From Solirubrobacterales bacterium (GTDB lineage Bacteria; Actinomycetota; Thermoleophilia; Solirubrobacterales; Solirubrobacteraceae), in contig JAFAYV010000011.1 in assembly GCA_019240115.1 (NCBI GenBank), positions 1 through 64,000 on the forward strand: 64,000 nucleotides of DNA, written 5' to 3'. Both the position numbers and the translations under genes were made by a program. Under the pieces are notes generated by a model. That model was not told where the DNA came from and made no database searches. It saw nothing but the letters and a program-made list of their open reading frames with translations. This document shows, in pieces, positions 19,243 through 28,136 of the stretch. Within the stretch, counting starts at the first letter, position 1; every line of letters begins with the position of its first letter.

Positions 19243-19800
19243 ATGCTGATCCGCCATGCCGATCCCGATCGCGACGCCGCGGCCTGCGCGGCGATCTACG
19301 CTCCCGCGGTCACCGATGGCGTCGCGTCGATGGAGGAGCGCGCGCCGGGGCCGGAGGCGATGGCGGACCGGATCCGGGCGACCACGCGCAACTTCCCCTG
19401 GCTGGTGGCCGAGCTCGACGGCGAGGTCGCCGGCTACGCGTACGCGGGGCCCCACCGCGATCGTCCGGCCTACCGCTGGGCCTGCGACGTCGCCGTGTAC
19501 GTCGCCGCGGGCGGGCAACGCCGTGGGGTCGGGCGCGCGCTCTACGAGCGTCTGTTCGAGCTGCTGGCCTGCCAGGGCTACTACGAGGCGTGCGCCGGGA
19601 TCACCGTGCCCAACGCGGCGAGCGTTGGGCTGCACGAGACGATGGGCTTCACCGCGATCGGCCGCTACCGCGACATCGCCTACAAGCAGGGTCGCTGGCT
19701 GACCGTCGGCTGGTGGCAGAAGTCGCTGCGTGCCCGCGGGGGCGCCGCGCCGGGCCCGATCCGCCCCCCGCTCAGGCGCGACGAGCCGGAGCGTCCGTAG
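19243..19800 (+). CDS. GNAT N-acetyltransferase, phosphinothricin-acetyltransferase-like
   Basis: A 185-residue GCN5-related acetyltransferase of the Pat/MnaT branch, which acetylates phosphinothricin, methionine sulfone or other amino-acid analogues with acetyl-CoA. The acetyl-CoA pyrophosphate loop is GQRRGVGRALYE; the family's NFPWLVAELDGEVAGYAYA, PNAASVGLHETMGF and the ending YRDIAYKQGRWLTVGWWQKSL are present. ATG at 19243 gives the typical MLIRHADPDRDAAACAAIY start. It lies 160 bp after the stem-loop element, in whose transcript it may sit, and overlaps the convergent histidine-kinase gene by 29 bp. The natural substrate is unknown. Confidence 0.93.
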   Translation: MLIRHADPDRDAAACAAIYAPAVTDGVASMEERAPGPEAMADRIRATTRNFPWLVAELDGEVAGYAYAGPHRDRPAYRWACDVAVYVAAGGQRRGVGRALYERLFELLACQGYYEACAGITVPNAASVGLHETMGFTAIGRYRDIAYKQGRWLTVGWWQKSLRARGGAAPGPIRPPLRRDEPERP

Positions 19801-21139
19801 CCGTAGCGGCGATCGGGAGCTCGAGCGCGAAGGTCGAGCCATCGACCTCGACGCTTCCCGAGTGCTGCTCGGCGATCGCCGCGACGATCGCCAGTCCCAG
19901 TCCCGCGCCCGGCCGCTGCGCCGCGTCCTCACCGCGCCAGAAGCGGTCGAAGAGATGCTCGCGGGCCCGCGCATCGGGACCCGGGCCCTCGTCGGAGACC
20001 GTCACCCGGACGCGCGTGCCGTCGCCGATCACCGCCACGGTGACCGTGCCGCCGGGGGGGCCGTGGACGAGCCCGTTCTCGACGAGGTTGCCGACCGCCC
20101 GCCGCAGCGCGGCCTCATCGCCGGTCGCCGCGACGGGATCGAGCCGGCCGGTGACGACCCGCTCTGCATCGGCGAGCTCGTGCGCGAGCGCCGCGAGGTC
20201 GACCGGCTCGGCGGGCGCGCCGACCGCGCCCACGCGCTCGAGCGCCAGCAGGGAGTCGACCAGGCGCGCCAAGCGGGCGGCGTCGTGGCGCAGGTCGGCG
20301 AGCACCTCGGGGTCGGCGCCGTGACGAGCGGCGTATTCCACGTTGCCCTGCAGCGCGGTCACCGGCGTGCGCAGCTCGTGCGAGGCATCGGCGAGCAGGC
20401 GGCGCTCGGCGGCCCGCGCCTCCTGCAGCGAGGTCAGCATCCGGTTCAGCACGCCGGTCAGCTCGTCGACCTCGTCGCCGGGCGCGACTGCGGGCAGCCG
20501 CCGCGCCGGGTCGGCGGTGCGCTCGATCTCACCCGCGGCATCGGCCAGGCGTCGCAGCGGCGCCAGGCCGCGGCGGGTCAGGCCCGCGGCGACGAGTCCG
20601 GCGAGGAGCACGACCCCGGCACCGCTGATCGCCACGATCACCGCCAGGCGCCCGGTGGTGTGGGCGATGTCGCTCGTGTCGGAGGCGACGAGCACGACGC
20701 CGCCGCTCGCCGGCGTGCCCGCGTCGGCGATCGGCGCCGCGTACATTCGCAGCGGCTGGCCGTGCAGCTCGATGTCGGCGGTTCCCGCGCGTCCACTCCG
20801 CAGGGCGGCGCGCGCCACCCCACCCTGGGGCAGCAGCGACGCGCCGAGGCTGAGCGAGCGCGCGAGGACGCGACCGCGCGCGTCGATGACCTCGACCGCG
20901 ATCTCACGACCCGAGGCGGGACCCTCCAGGGCGCTCGGATCGTCGAGCACGGCCGGCGCCGAGACCGCGAGCTGGGCGACCTCCTGGGCGCGCTGGCGCA
21001 GGGAGGAGTCGAGCGAGCCGCGCAGCTCGTGATCGACCAGCCGGACGGTGACGACCGCGAACAGCGCGACGGCGACCAGGATCGCGCTGGCGGCGGCGAG
21101 CGCGATCCGTGCCCGCAACGTGCGCCGGAACCGTCGCAC
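19772..21139 (-). CDS. Membrane sensor histidine kinase
   Basis: A 455-residue EnvZ/PhoR-type kinase. Two membrane helices (about 12-34 and 164-187) bracket an extracytoplasmic sensor of some 130 residues; a HAMP linker follows (188-240), then HisKA with the phospho-accepting His254 in ASHELRTP, and the ATP-binding domain with VGNLVENGL, DEGPG and GAGLGLAI. It starts with GTG at 21139. No response regulator is adjacent: the nearest on the same strand (23009-23671) is separated from it by the opposite-strand REC-GGDEF-EAL gene. The two may still be a pair. Confidence 0.95.
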   Translation of the reverse strand: MRRFRRTLRARIALAAASAILVAVALFAVVTVRLVDHELRGSLDSSLRQRAQEVAQLAVSAPAVLDDPSALEGPASGREIAVEVIDARGRVLARSLSLGASLLPQGGVARAALRSGRAGTADIELHGQPLRMYAAPIADAGTPASGGVVLVASDTSDIAHTTGRLAVIVAISGAGVVLLAGLVAAGLTRRGLAPLRRLADAAGEIERTADPARRLPAVAPGDEVDELTGVLNRMLTSLQEARAAERRLLADASHELRTPVTALQGNVEYAARHGADPEVLADLRHDAARLARLVDSLLALERVGAVGAPAEPVDLAALAHELADAERVVTGRLDPVAATGDEAALRRAVGNLVENGLVHGPPGGTVTVAVIGDGTRVRVTVSDEGPGPDARAREHLFDRFWRGEDAAQRPGAGLGLAIVAAIAEQHSGSVEVDGSTFALELPIAATATDAPARRA

Positions 21140-21241
21140 TATGCGCCGCCCGCGCGCAATCCGGCAACACCTATCCGTTCTTTACCGAGAGCTGATGTCA
21201 AGACTGCTGAGCGGGTCGTTCAGCGCCACGGAGGTTTGCAG

Positions 21242-23005
21242 GTGGACCAGGACGAAGTGCAGGCGCAGCGGCCCGCGCGGGTGCTGTTGGTGCAGGAGGA
21301 TCCGCGATCGGCGGCGCTGATCGTGGAGATGCTCCGCGCGGTGTGGCCCGACGGGCTGCTCATCACCCAGGCCCAGAACGTCGCCGACGCCGCCCAGGAG
21401 CTCTCCGAGCACGGTTCGACCTGCGTGCTGGTCGACCTCCCAGGTGACACGACCCGGCCGTTGGCGAGGCTCGAGGCGCTCAGCCTGGCCACGCCGACGA
21501 CGCCGATCATCGCCCTGTCGCGCGACGAGGACGAGGAGCTCGCGGTGGCCGCGGTGCGCGCCGGGGCCCAAGACTGCCTGCTCGAGTCAGAGCTCACGCC
21601 CGCCTTCCTGCACCGCGCCGTGCGCTACGCCGTCGAGCGCAAGAACTCCGAGCTCGAGCTCTCGCACCAGGCGCTGCACGATCCACTGACCGGGCTGCCC
21701 AACCGCGCGCTGCTGCTTGACCGCCTCAGCGTCGCGCTCGACCGTTCGCGGCGCACCGGCACCGCGGTCTGCATCCAGTTCCTTGACGTCGACACCTTCA
21801 AGGAGATCAACGACTCGCTCGGGCACGCGGCCGGGGATCGGCTCCTCGGCGAGCTCGCCGAGCGCTTCTCGAGCCTGCTGCGTCCGATGGACACCGTCGC
21901 GCGTTTCGGCGGCGACGAGTTCGTGTTCCTCATCGAGGGCCTCGACGACGACGAGGAGGCGATGCTCGTGGCCGAGCGCATCCGCGATGCCGCCGCGCAG
22001 CCGCTGGCCCTCGACGGCGCCCACGTCACGACGGCCGTCAGCATCGGCATCGCGATGATCACCGACCCGCTGACCTCGATCGAGGAGGCGCTGCGCCAGG
22101 CCGACGTCGCCATGTACCGCGCCAAGGAGCAGGGCGGCTCGCGGATCGAGCTCGCCGAGCCGGCGCCAGCGCAGGGTGCCGAGGCCGTCCCGCTCGGCGA
22201 CGTCGACCTCCCGGCTACCCCGCCGCGCCCGGTCGCGGCGCTGACCTCGCTCGAGCAGTCGCTCGGACAGGCGCTGCGCGGGGGGGAGCTGCGCGTCCAC
22301 TATCAGCCGCGGGTCTCGATCACCGGCGACACCGGCCTCGTCGGCTTCGAGGCGCTCGTCCGCTGGCAGCATCCCGAGCGTGGCCTCCTTGGTCCCGACG
22401 AGTTCCTCGAGCTCGCCGAGCAGACGGGGCTGATCGTGCCGATCGGCGAGTGGGTGGTCGAGCAGGCGCTCGCCCAGATCCGCGTCTGGCGCCGATCGCG
22501 CCCGGGTATCACGATCTCGGTCAACCTCTCGCGACACCAGCTTGCCGACCGCGACCTCGTTCAGGTGCTCAAGGACGTCATCGAGGCCTCCGGTGTCCAG
22601 CCCGAGGCGCTCTGCGTCGAGGTGACCGAGGACACGGTGCAGGAGGATCCCGAGACGGTCACCGCCAGCCTCGCGGCGTTGCGCCGCAGCGGCGTCTCGG
22701 TCGCGATCGACGACTTCGGGACCGGGCACTCGTCGCTGCAGTCGCTGCGCGGCATGCCGATCGACACGCTCAAGATCCACCAGACGTTCGTCGCCGCGCT
22801 CGACGCCGACCCCGACGACTCGGGGATCGTCGGCGCCGTGGTCGAGCTCGGTCACGCGCTCGGCCTGACCGTCATCGCCGAGGGCGTCGAGACCGACACC
22901 CAGCTGGCGCACCTGCGCGAGCTGGGCTGCGACGGGGCCCAGGGCTTGCTGTTCAGCGCGCCGGTGCCCGAGGCGGACGTGCTCGAGCTGCTGGGCACGC
23001 GCTAG
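21242..23005 (+). CDS. REC-like GGDEF-EAL cyclic-di-GMP protein
   Basis: A 587-residue cytoplasmic protein with a receiver-like domain (about 8-125), GGDEF (223-227, in RFGGDEFVFL) and EAL (about 370-372, FEALVRW). An RxxD inhibitory site (RPMD) precedes GGDEF by five residues. EAL residues VNLS, VEVTED, DDFGTGHSSL, LKIH and EGVET are present, so both activities may remain, though the usual D after LKI is H. The receiver keeps acidic residues (QED, VDLPG) but its conserved lysine appears replaced by Glu (CLLESEL), which argues against normal phosphorelay. GTG at 21242 is seven bases after GGAGG. The gene stands between a histidine kinase and a response regulator on the other strand. Confidence 0.94.
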   Translation: MDQDEVQAQRPARVLLVQEDPRSAALIVEMLRAVWPDGLLITQAQNVADAAQELSEHGSTCVLVDLPGDTTRPLARLEALSLATPTTPIIALSRDEDEELAVAAVRAGAQDCLLESELTPAFLHRAVRYAVERKNSELELSHQALHDPLTGLPNRALLLDRLSVALDRSRRTGTAVCIQFLDVDTFKEINDSLGHAAGDRLLGELAERFSSLLRPMDTVARFGGDEFVFLIEGLDDDEEAMLVAERIRDAAAQPLALDGAHVTTAVSIGIAMITDPLTSIEEALRQADVAMYRAKEQGGSRIELAEPAPAQGAEAVPLGDVDLPATPPRPVAALTSLEQSLGQALRGGELRVHYQPRVSITGDTGLVGFEALVRWQHPERGLLGPDEFLELAEQTGLIVPIGEWVVEQALAQIRVWRRSRPGITISVNLSRHQLADRDLVQVLKDVIEASGVQPEALCVEVTEDTVQEDPETVTASLAALRRSGVSVAIDDFGTGHSSLQSLRGMPIDTLKIHQTFVAALDADPDDSGIVGAVVELGHALGLTVIAEGVETDTQLAHLRELGCDGAQGLLFSAPVPEADVLELLGTR

Positions 23006-23008
23006 GCG

Positions 23009-23671
23009 TCAGGCGCGGAGCGTGAAGCCGGCGCCGCGCAAGGTGCGGACGAGGGGCGGATCGCCGAGCTTGCGACGCAGGCGCGTGACGTAGCGGTCGA
23101 CGACGTTGGGCTCGGCGGCGTCGTCCCAGATCTCGCCCAGCGCCCGGTCGCGGGTGACGACGCGGCCGGGCTCGCGCATCAGCAGCTCGAGCAGCGCCGC
23201 CTCGCGGCCGGTCAGCTCGATCGCCCGTCCGCCCCGGGTCGCGGTGCGCGACGCCGGCTCAAGCCTCAGGTCGGCGTAGGCGAGCGCGCCGTCGCCGGCG
23301 CGGCCGCGACGGGTCAGCGCCTGCAGCCGTGCCACCAGCTCGGCGACGGCAAACGGCTTGACGAGATAGTCGTCGGCGCCCGCCTGCAGCCCCGAGACGC
23401 GGTCGGCGATCGCGTCGCGGGCGGTGAGCATGAGGATCGGCGTGGCCAGCCCGCGGTCGCGCAGCCGCCGGCACACCGCCAGGCCGTCGATGGCGGGCAT
23501 GGCGACATCGAGCACGATGACGTCGGGGGCACCGTTCTGCACCTCCACGAGCGCGGCGCCGCCGTCGGGCGCGACCGCCACCTTGAACCCCTCCGCGGTC
23601 AGCGTACGGGCGAGCATGCGCCGCAGCGACGGGTCGTCGTCGACGACCAGCACGCGCTCTGACTCAACCAC
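23009..23671 (-). CDS. OmpR/PhoB-family response regulator
   Basis: A 220-residue DNA-binding regulator. The receiver domain has the acidic pair DDD near residue 11, phospho-acceptor Asp55 (VLDVAMPA), Thr83 (MLTA) and Lys105 (LVKPF). A winged-helix Trans_reg_C domain follows (about 125-220), with LTGREAALLELLMREPG and the recognition region VVDRYVTRLRRKLG. GTG at 23671 overlaps the stop of the ABC permease gene in GTGGTTGA, so it is translated from the transporter operon. It probably controls that operon or the envelope stress it serves. The kinase at 19772-21139 is the likeliest partner. Confidence 0.95.
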   Translation of the reverse strand: MVESERVLVVDDDPSLRRMLARTLTAEGFKVAVAPDGGAALVEVQNGAPDVIVLDVAMPAIDGLAVCRRLRDRGLATPILMLTARDAIADRVSGLQAGADDYLVKPFAVAELVARLQALTRRGRAGDGALAYADLRLEPASRTATRGGRAIELTGREAALLELLMREPGRVVTRDRALGEIWDDAAEPNVVDRYVTRLRRKLGDPPLVRTLRGAGFTLRA

Positions 23672-24485
23672 CCGCCACGTCGCGTCGCACGAACACCAGG
23701 AACGAGGTCCCGATCGCCAGCCCGCCATAGATCGCGCACACCCAGGCAGCGCGCACGATCGGAGTCCAGTCGATCGGCGTGCGCAGCAGGCCCTGCCAGG
23801 CGTTGAACTGGGTGCTGAGCAGATACGGCTGCAGCCCCGAGAGGCCGGGCAGGATCCCGATCAGCTGGAACAGCAGCGAGATCATCAGCGTGCCGACGAC
23901 GGCGGCGGCGCTGTTGTGGGTGACCGCCGAGAGCAGCAGGCCGATGCAGACGACCGTCGCGATCGGGATCAGGTAGATGAGCAGGCTGACGTAGACGAGC
24001 TCGGTCGCCTTCGGCGCCGAGACGACCGTGCCCGACAGGCTCTGCAGCGGATGGAAGCCCGACTGCAGGCTGCCGGCGAGCACCCCGACGGTGCCGCACA
24101 GCAGGATCGCCGCGACCGCGTAGCTCGCGGCGGCCAGCGCCTTGCCGGCGAACAGCTGCCAGCGCTCGAGCGAGCGGGTGAGGATCGTCTTCAACGTGCC
24201 GTTGTGATCCTCGGAGGCGAAGATGTCGCCGGCGACGAGCGCGGTGATGAGCGGGAACAGCCAGATCGAGCCGAACAGGAGGATGACGAGCGGGACCGCG
24301 AGGCCGCTGCGGTCGAGGTAGTCCGAGAACGCGAAGCCGCCGCCCCGCTCGTGGTGGCGACGCAGATGGATCGCGATCACGAACAGGATCGGGACGATGA
24401 TCGAGGCGCCGAAGCCGAGGTAGGTGCGCTTCTGATGGCGGAGCTTGAACAGCTCCCACCGGTAGACCGTTGCGACCCCGGGCAT
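23664..24485 (-). CDS. ABC-2-type transporter permease
   Basis: A 273-residue membrane protein with six predicted helices (starting about 24, 60-80, 107, 140, 180 and 245). The NGTLKTILTRSLERWQLFAGK segment between the second and third helices is the typical cytoplasmic coupling loop of ABC-2 permeases. ATG at 24485 overlaps the ATPase stop by one base (TGATG), and its end overlaps the response regulator. It forms an exporter with the ATPase at 24485-25468; the substrate (drug, peptide, lipid) is not evident. Confidence 0.9.
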   Translation of the reverse strand: MPGVATVYRWELFKLRHQKRTYLGFGASIIVPILFVIAIHLRRHHERGGGFAFSDYLDRSGLAVPLVILLFGSIWLFPLITALVAGDIFASEDHNGTLKTILTRSLERWQLFAGKALAAASYAVAAILLCGTVGVLAGSLQSGFHPLQSLSGTVVSAPKATELVYVSLLIYLIPIATVVCIGLLLSAVTHNSAAAVVGTLMISLLFQLIGILPGLSGLQPYLLSTQFNAWQGLLRTPIDWTPIVRAAWVCAIYGGLAIGTSFLVFVRRDVAGG

Positions 24486-25468
24486 CAGGCGGTCGGCTCG
24501 GGCTCGGGCACGGGGGCCACACCGCGGGGGGCTGCGGGGTCGTCCTCGGTCAGCGAGAAGAAGAGGTCCTCGAGCGTGACGTTCTGCGGCGCCATCGCGC
24601 GGATGAGCGCGCCGGCCTCGACGAGCGCCTGCGAGAGCGCCGCCACCGCCTCGGGGTCGGCGGTGAACAGGATCGCCTCCCGCTCGCCGCGCACGTCGCG
24701 GATCCCGGGCTGCGCGCGGGCGACGGCGAGCCCGCGCTCGTCGTCGGTCGTCTGCAGGCGATAGACGGTGCCGGCCCCGCGCTTGAGCTCGGCGATCTCG
24801 CCCTCGTAGACGATCCGGCCCGTGCGCACGATCGCCACGCGATTGCACAGCTCCTCGACCTCGGCGAGCAGGTGGCTGGAGAGCAGCACGGTCATCCCGC
24901 CGTCGGCGAGCCGGCGGATGAGCCGGCGCATGTCGCGCATGCCCGCGGGATCGAGGCCCGTGGCGGGCTCGTCGAGCAGCAGCAGCCGCGGGTCGCGCAG
25001 CAGCGCGGCGGCGATCCCGAGCCGCTGGCGCATCCCGTGCGAGTAGCCGCCGACCCGGTCCTGCGCCCGGCTCGCGAGCTCGACGGTGTCAAGCGCGGCG
25101 GCGATCCGCTCCCTCGCCTCGCCGCCATCGAAGGCGGCGAGAAGCTCAAGGTTGCGCCGGCCGCTGAGGTAGGGGTAGAAGGTCGGCGCCTCGACGAACC
25201 CGGCCACCCCGCGCAGCGCCTGCACCGTCGCCATCGGGTCGCGCCCGAACAGGCGGACGCTCCCCGCGGTGGGGCGGATGAGGCCGAGCATCATCCGCAG
25301 CGAGGTCGTCTTGCCCGCCCCGTTGGGGCCGAGGTAGCCGTAGACGTCCCCGCGGTTGACGGTGACGTCCACCCCCGCCACCGCGGTCAGCTCGCCGTAG
25401 CGCTTTATCAGGCCGCGGACCTCGAGCGGGGGTGGGTCGGTCCCCTCGGTGGCGACGCCGGCGCTCAC
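24485..25468 (-). CDS. ABC transporter ATP-binding protein
   Basis: A 327-residue ATPase of the DrrA/CcmA/Nat-like group. Walker A GPNGAGKTT is at residues 47-55, the signature SHGMRQR near 138, and Walker B LLLLDEPATGLDP follows, then the H-loop in LLSSHLL. A C-terminal extension of about 90 residues is typical of drug and antibiotic exporters of this type. The GTG start at 25468 overlaps the stop of the preceding envelope-protein gene (GTGA). It energises the ABC-2 permease encoded next. Confidence 0.95.
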   Translation of the reverse strand: MSAGVATEGTDPPPLEVRGLIKRYGELTAVAGVDVTVNRGDVYGYLGPNGAGKTTSLRMMLGLIRPTAGSVRLFGRDPMATVQALRGVAGFVEAPTFYPYLSGRRNLELLAAFDGGEARERIAAALDTVELASRAQDRVGGYSHGMRQRLGIAAALLRDPRLLLLDEPATGLDPAGMRDMRRLIRRLADGGMTVLLSSHLLAEVEELCNRVAIVRTGRIVYEGEIAELKRGAGTVYRLQTTDDERGLAVARAQPGIRDVRGEREAILFTADPEAVAALSQALVEAGALIRAMAPQNVTLEDLFFSLTEDDPAAPRGVAPVPEPEPTA

Positions 25469-26682
25469 GAACCCGTCAGCGCCCGGGCCGCGGCCTCGGC
25501 CGCCTGGGCCGGCCCCGACTGGATCAGGGTGTAGGCGACCTTGCCGCTGGTGAAGCGCAGCACCGTGCCCAGCGCCGTCGAGAGCTCCTGACCGGTCGCG
25601 CCGTTGATCGAGACCGTCGGCAGGTTCAGGCCGTCGACGGTGCCGCCGCTCGGGCGCGAGCTAGCGGCGGCCGCCTGCTCGATGATCGCCAGCCCACCCA
25701 GGCCCTGGCCGTAGGTGATCAGCGCCGCCTTGCGGTCGCCCATGTCCAGCACGCGAACGCCGCGCCGGGGCAGCCCGACGAGCGAGGGCTTGGCGTTGAG
25801 CTTGAACGGCACCGCCGCCGCGACGGGACCGACGCCGCTGAGCTGCGCGTGGCGCCCGCGGGGCATCCGGGCCGAGTGGCCGGGGGTCGCGTGGCCGGGG
25901 GTCGCGTGGCCGGCGGTGGCCAGCTGGACGACCTGATCGCCGCTCGGCGGCGAGATCGCGAACACGGATTCCGCCACCGCGCCGTAGCTGATGTCGGTCG
26001 CCTTGAGGTCGAGGACCGGGGTCGTGTTGTTGCGCGCATAGATGCCGAACTCGAGCGGCACGCCGCGGTCGGCGTCCCAGGCGAGCTGCAGCTGTCCGAG
26101 CAGACCGCCGTCGTGGCGGGGCGAGACCGAGACGCGGTAGGCGGGCTGTCCGGCGACGTCGGTCGGCTGGGCCCCGGAGATGTTCATCCGTTGCGCGAGC
26201 ATCGCCAGCAGCGCCTGGATCTGCGCGACGGACGGCACCTGATGGCCGGCGCCGGCATGTTGCGTCGAGTCGGCGGGCAGCATGCCCTCGTAGACGGTGT
26301 GCGAGGTGGGATCAGAGACCCAGAACGAGCGACCGTCGACGAGCACCTGCGCGTCGCCGTCGTCGGACTGCAGCTCGAGGCGCAGGTGATTCCCGGTCAG
26401 CCACAGGCGGCCGGTCGCTCCCTGGAGGATCGGATCCGTCGCCTGGCCCGTGAAGTCCGAGGAGTCGATCAGGTTGTTGGTGAAGCTGATCTCGGCGGTG
26501 ATGCCCGCGGGCGCGGGGGCGGCGGCCGCGCGATGGGCGGCGTCGGCCAGCGACGCGGGCTGAGCAACGGGGCCCGACCCCGCGGCGGCGATCGCAATCG
26601 CGCCGCCCGCGGCGATGACGACGATCGCCCCGACGATGACGGTCAGCAGGCGGCGAGTGGAGGCGGTGCGCAGGAATCTCAT
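25465..26682 (-). CDS. Membrane-anchored LolA/DUF2092-like envelope protein
   Basis: A 405-residue protein with one N-terminal membrane helix (about residues 12-34) and a long extracytoplasmic part. The beta-rich pattern (GRLWLTGNHLRLELQSDDGD, VLVDGRSFWVSDP, then PAYRVSVSPRHDGGLLGQLQ) resembles the half-barrel of LolA, RseB and DUF2092 proteins, which bind lipids or sense mislocalised ones. A second domain at the end (TYGQGLGGLAII onward) looks like a separate alpha-beta module. An in-frame 15-bp repeat gives ATPGH units near residue 257. It is first in the ABC-transporter/response-regulator operon and may be its substrate-binding or sensing part. The fold call is tentative. Confidence 0.7.
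   Translation of the reverse strand: MRFLRTASTRRLLTVIVGAIVVIAAGGAIAIAAAGSGPVAQPASLADAAHRAAAAPAPAGITAEISFTNNLIDSSDFTGQATDPILQGATGRLWLTGNHLRLELQSDDGDAQVLVDGRSFWVSDPTSHTVYEGMLPADSTQHAGAGHQVPSVAQIQALLAMLAQRMNISGAQPTDVAGQPAYRVSVSPRHDGGLLGQLQLAWDADRGVPLEFGIYARNNTTPVLDLKATDISYGAVAESVFAISPPSGDQVVQLATAGHATPGHATPGHSARMPRGRHAQLSGVGPVAAAVPFKLNAKPSLVGLPRRGVRVLDMGDRKAALITYGQGLGGLAIIEQAAAASSRPSGGTVDGLNLPTVSINGATGQELSTALGTVLRFTSGKVAYTLIQSGPAQAAEAAARALTGS
25876..25920. repeat. Three 15-bp tandem units in the LolA-like gene
   Basis: Two exact copies of GTGGCCGGGGGTCGC (25876, 25891) are followed by a diverged third (25906). They keep frame and encode a short Ala-Thr-Pro-Gly-His repeat between the two domains of the protein. 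Confidence 0.9.
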
Positions 26683-26771
26683 CAGGTCTCCCGGTCGAGG
26701 TGGCTCGTCGACGATCGCATCCCGTCTTGAAATTACTCTGACAGCGCAAGCGGGTGTGCGAGCATCGATGG

Positions 26772-28136
26772 GTGTCGACGACCGCCCGCCCCCCGGTGCC
26801 CGTCCATGCGACGGCCACCGGCTCGCCGGGACCGATGCCGCCCGCCCCGCGGTTGCCCCGCTTGGCGCAGACCGCCGGGTTCATGTTCGGCGGCGCGCGC
26901 TTCCTGGACGCCGTCCAGCGCCGCTACGGCGACGTCGTCACCCTGCACACGCTGTTCGACGACACCTTCGTGATGATCTTCGATCCGGCGCTCGTCAAGC
27001 AGGTCTTTCAGGGGCCCGGGGAGCGGTTGCGCGCCGGCGAGGCCAACGCGCTGCTCGGCCCGATCGTGGGCGAGCGCTCGGTCCTGCTGCTCGACGGCGC
27101 CGAGCACCTGCGCCACCGGCGGCTGATGCTGCCCGCCTTCCACGGCCAACGGATGCTCGCCCACGCCGAGACGATGCGCGCGTCGGCGGACGCCGAGATC
27201 GACGCCTGGCCGGTTCGGGAGCCGTTCGCGCTGCTGCCGTCGATGCAGGCGCTGACGCTGCGCGTCATCCTGCGCGCGGTGTTCGGCTACACGCCCGGTC
27301 CCGCGGAGGACGAGCTGCGCCGGCGGATGCGCGCGATGATCGAGCCGCTCAGCCACCGCCGGGGCCTGGTGATGATCGCCGCGGTCATCCGCGGCCGCGG
27401 CAACACGCGGGCGGCGCGCGCGTTCACCGCGCGCCGGCGGGCGGTGCAGGAGCTGCTCGAGGCCGAGATCGCCCGGCGTCGATCCGACCCCGATCTGCCG
27501 CGGCACGACGACGTCTTCTCGGCGCTGCTGCTCGCGCGCGACGAGGCCGGCGACGGGCTCAGCGACGCCGAGGTCCGCGACGAGCTCATGACGCTGCTGC
27601 TCGCCGGCCACGAGACGACCGCCACCGGGCTGGCCTGGACCTTCGATCTGCTCCTGCACGACGCGCGGGTCGTGGGCCGCGCCGCCGACGGCGACGATCG
27701 CTACCTCGACGCCGTCGTCAAGGAGTCGCTGCGCCGGCGGCCGGTGATCGCGGGGGTCGGCCGCGTCGTCCGCGGGGCGCCGTTCCCCATAGGTCGCTAC
27801 GAGGTCCCGGTGGGGATCGAGATCAACCCGGCGATCCGCACCATCCATCGCCGCGCCGACCTCTATCCCGAGCCCGGGCGCTTCCTGCCCGAGCGCTTTC
27901 TCGGAGCCGACCCGCCCGACACCTATGCCTGGATCCCGTTCGGCGGGGGCGCGCGCCGGTGCCTGGGCGCGAGCTTCGCCCTGATGGAGATGCGCGTCGT
28001 GCTCGCCCGGGTGCTCGAGCGCTGCGCGCTGCGCGCCGTCGACCGCAAGCCCACGACCGCACAGTTCCGGACGATCACCCTGGCGCCGAAGAGCGGCGTC
28101 CGCGTCATCCAGGATCGACCTCCCGCGGCCGCCTGA
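26772..28136 (+). CDS. Cytochrome P450
   Basis: A roughly 454-residue soluble P450 monooxygenase. The oxygen-activation motif AGHETT lies in the I-helix, the ExxR motif is ESLRR, and the heme loop FGGGARRCLG has its cysteine ligand near residue 397. The proline-rich start (PPVPVHATATGSPGPMPPAP) and the TLRVILRAVFGYTPG segment resemble bacterial P450s of the CYP110/CYP102-like class acting on fatty acids, alkanes or terpenoids. I prefer the GTG at 26772; a GTG at 26754 would add six residues. It is divergent from the LolA-like gene and its stop overlaps the GST gene start. No ferredoxin gene is near. Confidence 0.94.
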   Translation: MSTTARPPVPVHATATGSPGPMPPAPRLPRLAQTAGFMFGGARFLDAVQRRYGDVVTLHTLFDDTFVMIFDPALVKQVFQGPGERLRAGEANALLGPIVGERSVLLLDGAEHLRHRRLMLPAFHGQRMLAHAETMRASADAEIDAWPVREPFALLPSMQALTLRVILRAVFGYTPGPAEDELRRRMRAMIEPLSHRRGLVMIAAVIRGRGNTRAARAFTARRRAVQELLEAEIARRRSDPDLPRHDDVFSALLLARDEAGDGLSDAEVRDELMTLLLAGHETTATGLAWTFDLLLHDARVVGRAADGDDRYLDAVVKESLRRRPVIAGVGRVVRGAPFPIGRYEVPVGIEINPAIRTIHRRADLYPEPGRFLPERFLGADPPDTYAWIPFGGGARRCLGASFALMEMRVVLARVLERCALRAVDRKPTTAQFRTITLAPKSGVRVIQDRPPAAA

